A stretch of DNA of 64,000 nt from Lactifluus volemus (Eukaryota > Basidiomycota > Agaricomycetes > Russulales > Russulaceae): assembly GCA_022376515.1 (NCBI GenBank), contig WTXI01000144.1, positions 1 to 64,000 of the forward strand, written 5' to 3'. How positions within the stretch are numbered: the stretch's first letter is position 1; the number at the start of each line of letters is the position of its first letter. The notes beneath the pieces were generated by a model. It made no database searches. It had not been told where the DNA came from and saw only the letters and a list, made by a program, of their open reading frames with translations. Both the position numbers and the translations under genes were made by a program. Below, one piece after another: positions 53,630 to 64,000 of this stretch.

Positions 53630-55936
53630 AGGGGGCGATGCTAGTAACTCCTATTCGCTGAGAAGATGGGCTGTCGAGTGTGACTGCTATTCAGTGAGGG
53701 ATCTTGATTCTGGACGTACCTGCGAGAAAGAGATCTCTTTGACAGAGGCGTTGACAGTTCACCTTAGAAACGTGGAGGGTGAGAGGCGTGTGGTCGCACG
53801 GTGTAGGTCACATGATGCGCGTTTACCGCAAGCGCTCAAAAAAGACCGTTATCCGATTTCTGGCAGCGACGGAGGCTAACATCCACTCTGAGTATTATTA
53901 AGTATCATGTATAGAGTACAAGTAATATTGAAGGCAGAGTCCACTGCGATGAGCAGCGATAGGGATACCTCTCCCGAATATTAACATGTAATACCGGCCA
54001 CAAGTCGACACACAATCACATTTTGAAGTACTCGCTGTCTTGGACTCGCGAGGAATAATGGTCGTTCGCGTGCTCGAGGCAATACATCCCAAGTGCAGCC
54101 TGAGTGTTCAATTCTTGTTGATGTTGTCGAGATGCATGACGGTAATGATCACGTAAGTGTTGGAATGGTTGTTACGAACTTGTCGTTCAGGTCAGGCGGG
54201 CTCATAGTCTACCGTAGTACACCGCAGACAGGAAATCTGAGAGAAGCGGTCGCAGGGGTAGCGTGGAGTACGGACTACGGAGAAGGCAACTCACTCACAA
54301 ACGCCTTAGCTCATTTCCAGGAAGATGTCACTGTTCGTGTGGTATTCTGCTCGTTCCGCGCACCATTAGACTTCCTTGAGGGATGGTAGATATGCTAGGC
54401 TTTGCTAGCCACTGGCATCAAAGAGGTTCCACAAAAGAGGAGGGTCACGGTCTCAAGGAGAGAAACGAAAGGAGCACAAGGACAGAACGAATTACGACTC
54501 ACTATTATAGTCCATATGAGAATGCAACGGACAATGACGTGGGTGTGGGTGTGTTGCAGATAGGATAAAAGAGGAAAAGGAAGAAAGATAATCTGACCTG
54601 ATAAATTGAAGGGGAACACGCTGACTCGAGGACTCGAGCTCGGAGATGTTCGTCACGAAGCGGAAATGCTGGCATGGACACCCGAGTGGATTATGGCGTA
54701 GACATAAAATGGGAAATTGATAGTATTAGGGAAGTAAGGGGCGAGAAGTGTGACAACGAAGTGGTGAGGAAGGTCGTGTTGAGTGGGAATTGTTCCCACA
54801 CCTCGGACAAGCGAGGAACGCGAGTACGAGCTACGATACTCAATTCCAGTATTTTGGTTCTAACCTCTAGGGGATCCTTCCGCGCGCGCGTCCAAATGAG
54901 TTAATCAATTCCGGCTGCCAGTGAGCAGTATCCCACCATGACCATGGTCGAGCAGACTCGAGCTATTCCACGCCATGCCAAGTTGTGGTCGCACGGAATA
55001 CGACTGGACGGAAGTTGACTCTGACTCTGAGATCGTACAGTAGAAGAAGAGCGACTATTCATTAATATTCATTTCTTGGACCGGCCGACATTGTGATGGA
55101 AGCCATGGAATGCATTATGTTACTGGACCCCGATGAGCTCCGACCAACGCTTTCGGCTTCTTCTCTAGTGTGAGCATGGCGTTTCGACGCCTGAACGGCA
55201 CCTACCGACAATTCTGGGCTGCAATGGGAGATGCTCCGAACGCCTGGCCACCACATCAATCCATGGAAATGCATGCTCTGCGGCCGCGCGCTCTCCCGGA
55301 CAACGGATCAAGCGGGGCAATCCCATAGCTGCCTAAGGGGAAATCTGGCTTTGCACTCGTGCAAGACAGGCACCCATATTGCATCAAATTTGGTGACATA
55401 ATGAGCGTTACTAGTAGAGCTTAGAGTTGAAGTGTTTGTGGTAAGGCGAGCAACATGGGCTTCAGTTCGTTACTCCCCCTCGACCACCTGCTACATCCGT
55501 GTTCCGTGTTTTCGTATCTTGAAATGACTTTTGTGGCCCGGAAAAGTGGCTGCGTGGTTCGGCGGAGCCGCTAGATTTCTCATGAAATGACTAGTAGTTC
55601 GTCGTGGCGATTATCAACGGAATATTACATGCCCAGTTGAGCCACTGGCAGCAATGGGCGGCTGTTTATTAACGTTTATTCCCGACTCGCCCTGGCGCCA
55701 GTCCATGCTATAATACGAAATAAAAACCTTGGTCTATATCTCTCCTTCGCCTGAGGCACCAAAGTGCGTGCCGCCTGTTTATCTTACATCAAAATACAAG
55801 AAGTAGCAGAGAACTGATGTGGGAAAGTGATAAATACTAGGAGGGGTGGGGAACAGTTATAAAGACAGGTACTAGCAAAATGCGAAGTGGAGAGCATTGA
55901 TGAAGACCCATCAAGATTAATCCAGACACCGGACAA
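53630..55936. other. Class A spacer between units 6 and 7
   Basis: About 2.3 kb with no convincing gene. It has the class-A blocks, including the minus-strand intron-like pair at about 54240-54300, a local duplication of GCTAGC near 54390-54410, and the block near 55050. The 3' flank of unit 7 includes TATAAAG on plus at 55858-55864. The uninterrupted stretch at 54690-54740 shows the pre-insertion state of the large LINE target. Confidence 0.6.
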
Positions 55937-57468
55937 TCAGTCCATTTCTGTGAAATGGACAGTGACAGGGTGATTGGAACGCTGGCGCGAGGAAATGAAT
56001 GGCTGTATTGCTTGCTGCGTGGATGCAGAGGGGGGCGGAAGGTAGAGATGGCGTAGTATCGGCAACGCATCCATGACCCTTTCCCCAGTGAGCTCTTGCA
56101 GAGCAGATGCAATAATCTCACCCAGTCTGGGTGGTATACGCATGTGCTGCAAAGCCGAAAATGCATGGAAGATCTCCAGCCATTGGGGGTTATCCACGTA
56201 GTCTTTCCAATCTGAAAACACTACATCAGTTGTCCTCTTGTAGTCAAGGGAATCGGTAGCGATGAGAAGCCGTTCTACATTGGATAAGAACGGCAAAATC
56301 TTGCCGCATATTTGAGCTACACACGCAACTTGCCAATCCAACGCATGGCACGATATCCTGATATCTAGAGCGGACCGAAATTCCTTCCCTCCCGGTAGAT
56401 CACGATGACCGAAGTGGATGAAGACGGCCCAGTCATAATAAAAGTACAGCTTCGCTTCCTCGAAGGACCCGGGGATTTGTGTGCGACTGATAAACTGGAG
56501 GAAATTTGGCATGTCAAAATCGAGCTGATTGAAGAACCGTGTGTCGACGGAAAGAATAGCAGGAGTGTCGATCCGAGCCACAAGATCCTCAAAATACTCG
56601 CTAGCGCCAAAGAACCACAAACTGGTGAGAGAAGGAAGGACAATACGTGTCAATAAAGAGGGAGGTCTATTTGTTGGATCTGGACGAGAAGCCGGGGATT
56701 CGAATCCAATGGAAACTTCTTTAAGCTTGGTCAACACGGATAAGGCTGTGACCATAGCTTCGGGTGAATGGTAACCGGTATTGGGTATCTCTGCGAGTAC
56801 AACTGATACAAGATCGTGGCAAGATGGAAGCAATTTTGGTAGTGCCGGAAATGAAACACCAACCAAGCTGAGAGATTCTAGACGCGGGGCAGATCCACCC
56901 AAAAATGTATCGCGAAGCACTGGTACCGACTTCGAATTTGAAATATGAATGCGAAGACGTGTCAAAACTGGATATGGCTTCTTCATCACTCTGTAGAGTC
57001 GCTTCAATACAGTACTTATCGTATAGAGAATGATTTCGGACACGCGATCGTGATGCTCGAGTGCGGCAATAATGTTAGCTCCACTCAGAGGGAGTCGCGA
57101 TCGCGATTCCTCAATGATGATAGGAATGCTGCGTGGCCAGACATCTAGCGTCTTCTTCACGGGTGTGTTCGCATTGCATTGAAGTCGCAGATGAAGACGA
57201 AGCGGTGATTGAAATACAATGTATCTCCACCTTCCGCATACGTGAACCAGCACGTGCCACCACAGATAGGAGGGGGGGATGATGCAAGACGTTCGATAAA
57301 TGTCGAAGATGTCGAGGAGGACATTTTCAGGGAGGGATCTGATTGTCACGCGTGGGAAAGAAATGAGGCCTACTCGATCCAGGTGAGTGATTGCTTCAGC
57401 GGCGGCTTATGGTCATGAGACGTACCCGGTCGTTTTTTATTAGTACTACGCGCATTCCGATGACGCAT
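55937..57468 (-). CDS. F-box/LRR-like protein, unit 7 (491 aa)
   Basis: Exon 1 57426-57468 (MRHRNARSTNKKRP), intron 57370-57425 (56 nt), exon 2 55937-57369. The F-box is SLPENVLLDIFDIY and LWWHVLVHVCGRWRYIVF. The N-terminal half is nearly identical to unit 2, including intron flanks and the ILSVDTRFFNQLDFD region. The following part switches to the FYYDWAVFIHFGHRD type seen in unit 4. The second variable loop (ATDSLDYKRTTDVVFSDW) is unique. The copy looks intact and mosaic. Confidence 0.88.
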
Positions 57469-59588
57469 TATGACCTGTCCGTTCCCTAGTAACTCTCGTT
57501 CGTTGAGAAGATGGATATGTAATGGGCTATCGAGTGTGACCGCTAGTAGTAGTTCGAAATTCGACTTCGCAAGGACAGAGTTAGCTTAGACTGCTATTGC
57601 AGCGAGGGGTCAGGCTCTGGGCGTACCTGCGAGAAAGAGAACTCTTCGACAGAGACGTTGATAGTTCAGCTGAGGGCCGCAGAGAGGCTGTGTTGTTGAG
57701 GTCCCACGATGCAGGTCACATGATGCACGTGTACCGCAAGCGCTCATAAAAATCCCGTTATGGCAGCGATAGAGGGCAACATCCATTCTGAGTATCATTA
57801 AGCATCACGTATAAAGTACAAGTGTACTAACGAACGGTACAAAGGTGTCCCAGAGAAGAGGAACATCGAAGGCAAAGTCCACCGCAATGAGCAGCGATAG
57901 CGATAGTTCTCGAGAGCGCTTGTTATTCACACCCAACAGCCATCGTTCCACGTAAGTGGAGGGACAGGGCTGTACGTACTCTCCTGAATGTTAACAATTT
58001 CTGTCCACAAGCCGACACATATCTTGAAGTATCTGCTGACTTAGAATTGCAGGAAATAAAGGTCGTTCGCGTGTTCGAGGGCGGGACACCGGACACAGCA
58101 ACGGTTGAGCAGTACATTCCGAGTGCAACCTCCAACAGAGGAGCCTGTAATATAGAGGGCGACGCCTGACAACGCCAACAAGTAAGTGTATGCCAGTGGT
58201 GGTCGCATTATGCCTCAAGCGCTGGGATCTGAGAGGGGCATTCAGTTGTAAAGGTGGTGTGGATTACAGCACACTCACGATCATTGTTTCGCAGAGACGC
58301 CACTGTTTGGGCATTCTACTCGCTCTGGACTTTTGATTCTCGAGGGGCAGTGAATATGCCCCAAACTACCATTGCCACCATGAGTTGCCATCAAAGGAGG
58401 GAAAGACATGAAAGAGCGAGGCCAACGATAGTGGGGATTGCGAGTGACTATCACATTCACATGCGACAGGGGAAAATGAGAAAATGGAAGGAAAAGATAT
58501 GAGATCCTACCTGACGGGAATCACGTCGACTCAAGAGATTCTGGTGACAAAGCAGAAATGCTGGATACCCAGGTGGCAACGTAGACAAAATTTGTGCCAT
58601 GTGGAGAGGTAACTGCGTTGTAAGGAACCAAGGGCAAGGATGCGTGAAGATGAAATAGAGACTGCCAGTGAGGGCTGTGAAGTAGAAGCGTGACCGAATT
58701 GGAACGCTGGCCGGGACGCGGGACGACCGGCCCAATTTACCGCGCTCCGTCTGGCCAACCGCCCAAGTTCCTGAAGTTTCCCACTGCGATGCTTCTGACT
58801 CGTTACTGAACACGTGTTTACAGGGAAATGCAATGCACGCTACCGTCCCCGCACGCCACGGATTCCAGAGTGATCCCGCCCTTTTAAAAAGCCCCGCCCA
58901 CGTCATCACATCGTGCCTGCTGTTCCAAGTGGCCCACGACCGCCATCTCACTCCTGCAACTCCCACCGTATCGACCAGACATCATTTTTCGGCACGCGAG
59001 CAGGAGGAGAAGTGGTGCCGTTAAGGAGGGTTCCCCTTTCCACCGGAGCCTGCGGCAAACCTGCAGTACTTGAGCAAATGAGTCGAGGGACAACCGCCGC
59101 TGGTTATTTACCCCGCGCCTCTGGCAGGCCAAGAGCCTCTTGTGACCTCCTTTAATCCTTATCTCGATCATGAACTCTTCAGGACGTGATCGCATTGTCG
59201 ACATAGTGACGTTGGGAGAAGTTTACGACAAGGACGTGAACACTGTACGGTTTACATTCCTCAGGCTAGAGATTGGTGGCGAGAGGTCGAATTGGAATAG
59301 CTAATAACTCGGCCCGGGAGTCCGTAGACCATATACCATACTTCCGCGTTCCGTCTTTTTTGAGTCTTAGATACAGAATTTGACAGTCCATAACACGCAA
59401 AGCGACAACCTCGATCTATATTTCTCATCGCCTGAGGCGGGCCACCTGATTATCGTATGTCAGAATACAAGAAGCAGCAGAGAGCTGGGAGGGGTGGGGA
59501 ACGGTTATGATGGCAGGAACTAGCAAAAGAGGAATGGAGAGGGTTGATGAGGATACACCAACATTAATCCAGACACCTGACAATCAGT
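57469..59588. other. Class B spacer between units 7 and 8
   Basis: About 2.1 kb with no convincing gene. It has the class-B blocks and the GC-rich segment at 58720-58990, is shorter than other class-B spacers, and ends in a reduced 3' flank. The TATAAAG word near the unit 8 stop is changed to TTATGATG. Confidence 0.55.
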
Positions 59589-61065
59589 TTATTTCCGGGA
59601 GAGATGGACAGTGACAGGGCGATCGGAACGCTGGCGCGAGGAAATGAATGGTTCTATTGCGGATGCAAAGGGGAATGGAAAGTAGAGATGGCGCAGCATA
59701 GGCAACGCGTCCATGACCCTTTCCCCAGTGAGCTCTTGCAGCGCAGATGCAATAATCCCACCCAGTCTGGGCGGTATACGCATGTACTGCAAAGCCGAAA
59801 ACGCATGGAAGATATCCAGCCATTGAGGGTTGTCTATGTAGTCTTTCCAATCTGAAAGCAGTATATTGTTAAAGCCATTGGCATTGATGAGGAGTCGTTC
59901 TACATTGGATAAGCAAGGCGAAATCTTGCCGCATATTAGAGCTACATATGCAACTTGCCAATCCAACGCATGGCACGATATCCCGATACATAGAGCGCTC
60001 CGAAATTCCTTCCCTCCCGGTGGATCACGATGACCAAAGTTGATGAAAACGCTTTTATTATAAAAGGACAGATTCGCTTCCTCAAAGCCGGGGATCTGTG
60101 CGCGACCGATAAACTGGACGAAATGTGGAATGTCAAAATCGAGCCGATTGAAGAACCTTGTGTGGACGGAAATAATAGCAGGAGTGTCGACCCGAGCCAC
60201 AAGGTCCTCAAAGTACTCGCTAGCGCCTTCAAACTTGAAACGGGTGAGAGCGGGGAGGACAACGCGTGTGAATGGAGATGATGGTCTATTTTCTGGATCA
60301 GGACGAGAAGCTGGGGATTTGAAACCAATGGAAACTTCTTTAAGCTTGGTCAACGGGGATAGGGCTGTGGCCATAGCTTCGGGAGAAATGTAACCGGTAT
60401 TGGGAATATTCGCGAGGTAAATAAAGCCAAGATCGTGGCAAAATGGAAGAAATTTTGGTAGTGCCGGAAATGGAATACTAGTCAATTTGAGATACTCGAG
60501 ACGCGGGGCAGATCCACCCAAGAAGGTATCGCGAAGAACCGGTGCCGACTTCCCAATATGAAGGCAAAGATGTGTCAAAACTGGATATGGCTTCTTGGTC
60601 ACTTTGTGGAGTTGCTTCGATAGTGTACTTGTTATAGTGAGATAGATTTTGGACACGCGATCGTGATGCTCCAGTGCGGAAATAATATTAGCTCCACTCA
60701 GAGGGAGTCTCGATCTCGATTCCTTTATGATGATAGGAAAGGCGTGTGGCCAGACATCTAGCGTCTCCTTCACGGGTGTGTTCGCATCGCATACAAGTCG
60801 CAGATGAAGACGAAGTGGCGATTCCAACAGGATGTATCTCCACCTTCGGCATACATGCACCAGTGCAATCCACCATCGAGGGGAGCGGTACGGAGTTATT
60901 TGACAGAAGTCGAAGATTTCCAGGAGGACATTGTCAGGGAGGGATCCGATTATCACGCGTGGGAATGAAATCGGATCTGAGTGATTGCTTCAGCGGCGGC
61001 CTATGGTCATGAGACTGAGACGTACCCGGTTGTCTTTGATCAATACGTGCTTTCCGGTGACGCAT
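59589..61065 (-). CDS. F-box/LRR-like protein, unit 8 (475 aa, altered intron)
   Basis: Exon 1 61026-61065 (MRHRKARIDQRQP), intron 60977-61025 (49 nt), exon 2 59589-60976. Compared with the sisters, the intron has lost about 13 bases between the CTCAC branch-like site and the normal TAG acceptor. The remaining ACTCAG supplies a new CAG acceptor that keeps the frame. The F-box is SLPDNVLLEIFDFC and RWWIALVHVCRRWRYI. Small deletions occur near IPGFEEAN and at FPFASAIEP, and the C-terminus is HLSRK instead of HLTEMD. Its first exon is MRH-type although its spacer is class A. Confidence 0.83.
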
Positions 61066-63648
61066 AATTCCCTCGAAACTTTCGTTGAGAAGATGGATAG
61101 TTAATGGGCTGTCGAATGTGACTGCCGATGATTCGAAATTCAACCTTAGTTAGCTTAGACTGCTATTGCAGTGGATTCTGGACGTACCTGCAAGAAAGAG
61201 AACTCTTCGACAGAGGCGTTGATAGTTCAGCTGAGAGGCTGTGTTGTTGAGGTTGCACGATGCAGGTCACATGATGCACGTGTACTGCGAGCGCTCATAA
61301 AAATCAAAATACTGTTATCCGATTTCTGGCAGCGATAGAGGCCAACATCCACTCTGAGTATCATGTCTAATTTACAGGTGTAACGAACAATTCAAAGTTG
61401 TCCCCTAGAGGGGAATATTGAAGGCAGAGTCCACCGTGATGCGCAGCAATAGGGAAAACTCTTCCGAATATTTATGTGTAATTCTGTCCACAAGTTGACA
61501 CACAATGAGATATTTTGAAGTACTCGCTGACTTGGACTCGCGGGGAATAATGGTCTTTCATGTGCTCGAAGCGGTACATCCCCAGTGTAGCCTGAGCGTT
61601 CAATTCTTGTGATGTTGTCGAGACGTATGATGGTTGTAATCACCCAAGTGCTGGAAGGATCGACACGAATTTGTCATTCAGGTAAGGCCGGCGCATAGTC
61701 TACCACAATCTGAGAGAAGCGGTCGCAAAGATAGTGTGGAGTACGGAGAACGCGACTCACTCACAACGTCTTGGCTCGGTTTCAGGAAGGTGCCACTGCT
61801 TGTGTGACATTCTGCTCGTTCGGGGCATCATTAGACTTTGTTCCTCGAGGCAGGTAGATATTCTACACGCTGGCATCAAAGAGGTTCCACCAAGGGGGAG
61901 AAGGAGGGTTTCCGTCTCAGGAGGGAGAAATACGCACACAGTGACACGGTCAGAGCAGATTACGACTCACTCAAGACTGAGGAGAAGATCTGACCTGACC
62001 TGATAGCTTGAAGGGGATCACGCTGACTCGAGGACTGGGAGATGTTCGTCACGAAGCGGAAATGCTGGCATGGAAATACGACTCGATTACGACGTAGACA
62101 TTAAATGGGAAATTTTCTAGAGGTGATAGTATTAGGGAAGTAAGGGCGAGAGGGTGAGATGAAGTGGTCAGGAAGCTCGTTGAGTAGGAATTGTTCCCAT
62201 GCACTCGGACAAGCGAGGAACAATGAGCACATTTCTAACTTAGCACGAACAGCTACGATACTCAATTCCAGTGTTTTGGCTCTAACCTTTGGGGATCCTT
62301 CCGCGCACGCGCCCAAGTAAGTTAATCAATTCCGGCCGAGCAGTATCCCACTATGGTCGAGCAGACTCGCACTTATCCCACGCCAGATCAAGCTTTTGTT
62401 GCATGGAATAGAACTGGTTGGGAGTTGACACTAACTATGGGATCGTGCAGTTTTGTTGTATGTCACCTGGTAATATTCTCATGGACTGGATTGAAAAAAG
62501 GCGTAGCCCCACCATCTGAGGGAACATCGGGGTCCCATACACTTGAGATTACCGAGCGTGTAAATGTTCTCAGGAGGGGCAAACTCTTCGTCTGGTCCTG
62601 AAAAGATCTGACAGACCTTGTACGTGTTAGTCACACCTTTGTCGCCGATGTCTCTGCAATACTAGACATTCAAGTTGCTCTTCTGCTACGTGCCAGCAAT
62701 TACACTATGAACGACGCGCGGGTTTATTTCAATCTAGGCATGAACAACGCTGACCCAGGAATCCAGGATACCACTACACCTACTAGGTTCCAGTAAACGT
62801 CGGTCCAACCCGAGGGCTGGCAGGTAAAGCTATGGAGACGTGGAGTGATTATTCGTTTCGTGGACCGGTCAACGTTGTTATGTAAGTTATTGAATGCGTT
62901 ATGTTACTGACCCTGATGAGCTCGACCAACGCTTTCGACTTGTTCTCTAGCGTAAACATGGCGCTTCGGCACCTACCAAACAATCCTCATCGATTCCGGG
63001 CTGCAATGTGAGATTATGGGATGCTCCGGACGCTTGGCCACCGCGTTAATACATCGCGATACAGGCTCTTCGCGCTCTCCCGGACCACGTATCAAGCGGG
63101 GCGATCCAGCAGCCACCGAAAGTGAAATCTGGTCTTGCACTCGTTGAGGATGGGCAGTCATGTTGCATCAAATTTGTGAGATAATGAGCATCAGAGCTTA
63201 GCGATGGAGTTTTGTGGTAAGGCGAGCAATATGGGCCTCAGTTCGTTACTTTCTCCTCCTCCTCGACCACCTGCTACCTCTACGTTCCGTCTTTTTCGTT
63301 TCTTGAATAGACTTTTGTGTCCCAGCGAAAGCTTTGTAGAGGAACAGCTAAATTTCTCATGAAATGACTTCAGTAGTTCGCTGTGGTGATCAGCCAAATA
63401 TTACATGGCCATGTGTGCTGGCAGTGGCCGCCTTCCGCCCGACTCACCCGGGTGTCACTCCATAACACGCAATGACATCCTTGATCTGTATTTCTCCTGG
63501 CCTCAGGCACCAAAGTGTGGGCCACCTGATTATCGTACATCAAAATACAAGAGAGCTACTGTGGGGAGGTGGCTATAAAGACAGGTACTAGCAAAAAGCG
63601 AAGTGGAGAGGATGAGGACCCATCGAGATCAGTCCAGACACCGGACGA
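61066..63648. other. Class A spacer between units 8 and 9
   Basis: About 2.6 kb with no convincing gene. It has the class-A blocks with the minus-strand intron-like pair at about 61700-61765, the block near 62820 and a 3' flank with TATAAAG on plus at 63574-63580. The segment at 62500-62620 has no clear counterpart in the other class-A spacers. Confidence 0.55.
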
Positions 63649-64000
63649 TCAGTCCATTTCTGTGAGATGGACCGTGACAGGGTGATTGGAATGCTGGCGT
63701 GAGGAAATGAATGGCTGTATTGCTTGTTGCGTGGATGCAGAGGGGGATGGAAGGTAGAGGTGGTGTAGCATAGGCAACGTGTCCATGACGCTTTCCCCAG
63801 TGAGCTCTAGCAGCGCAGATGCAATAATCTTACCCAGTCTGGGTGGTATACGCATGTGCTGCAAAGCCGAAAATGCGTGAAAGAGCTCCAGCCATTGGGG
63901 GTTATCCACGTAGTCTTTCCAATCTGAAAACGCTACGTTTGTATTCTCATACCCGGCGTGACCAGTAGCGATGCGAAGCCGTTCTACATTGGATAAGAAA
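63649..64000 (-). CDS. F-box/LRR-like protein, unit 9 (partial, C-terminal 117 codons)
   Basis: The frame runs from the window edge to the stop at 63649 and reads SNVERLRIATGHAGYENTN then FSDWKDYVDNPQWLE and the family C-terminus HLTEMD. It is closest to unit 4 (shared ASALLELTGES and MDTLPMLHHLYLP). The N-terminal F-box would lie beyond the window. The array therefore continues to the right. Confidence 0.88.
   Translation of the reverse strand, partial: FLSNVERLRIATGHAGYENTNVAFSDWKDYVDNPQWLELFHAFSALQHMRIPPRLGKIIASALLELTGESVMDTLPMLHHLYLPSPSASTQQAIQPFISSRQHSNHPVTVHLTEMD

Noticed and set aside
1..64000. CRISPR arrays, operons, tRNA or rRNA genes
   Set aside because: None seen. Regular repeats are transposon ends, LTRs or the 4-kb gene array, and the intron structure is eukaryotic.

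Overview
The window is eukaryotic, most likely an agaricomycete (basidiomycete fungus). Genes carry very short introns with GTACGT donors and CTCAC-type branch sites, the F-box proteins are of a lineage-expanded fungal kind, and the transposons are Ty3/Gypsy LTR elements, a Tad-like LINE and TIR DNA elements. Assignment to a genus is not possible from the sequence alone. No tRNA, rRNA, CRISPR or prokaryotic operon structure was seen.

Host layer. Nine head-to-tail copies of one F-box/LRR-like gene, all on the minus strand, end at 365, 4489, 9166, 12873, 48161, 52134, 55937, 59589 and 63649 (the last cut by the window edge). The repeat period is about 3.7-4.1 kb when later insertions are discounted. 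Each of the eight complete genes fits a two-exon model: a 40-61 nt first exon starting with ATG, a 49-62 nt phase-1 intron, and a long second exon. In all eight the spliced length is a whole number of codons. Spacers fall into two sequence classes (A and B). Seven of eight genes pair class A with an MH-type first exon or class B with an MRH-type one; unit 8 is the exception.

Transposon layer. About 36 kb of mobile DNA interrupts the array. A 5'-truncated LINE (7713-8763, 12-bp target duplication) lies in the spacer between units 2 and 3. A 3.3-kb TIR element (14511-17805) upstream of unit 4 carries decayed pieces of host genes, one resembling the C-terminal part of the autophagy kinase Atg1. 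Further upstream, an approximately 7-kb LINE (18910-47013, 15-bp target duplication) has been hit three times within its ORF1: by Gypsy-1 (19543-28022, 899-bp LTRs), by a 1.5-kb TIR element with a purine-rich core (about 29378-30902), and by Gypsy-2 (31252-42382, 666-bp LTRs, 5-bp target duplication). Leaving out the insertions and one copy of each duplication keeps the ORF1 frame across all three sites.

Functional reading. The F-box proteins are probably substrate adaptors for SCF ubiquitin ligases, with diversified C-terminal recognition surfaces. Gypsy-1 looks nearly intact. Gypsy-2 has near-identical LTRs but a broken pol and an altered integrase residue, yet keeps a long open accessory ORF of unknown function downstream of integrase, which is the most novel single item here.
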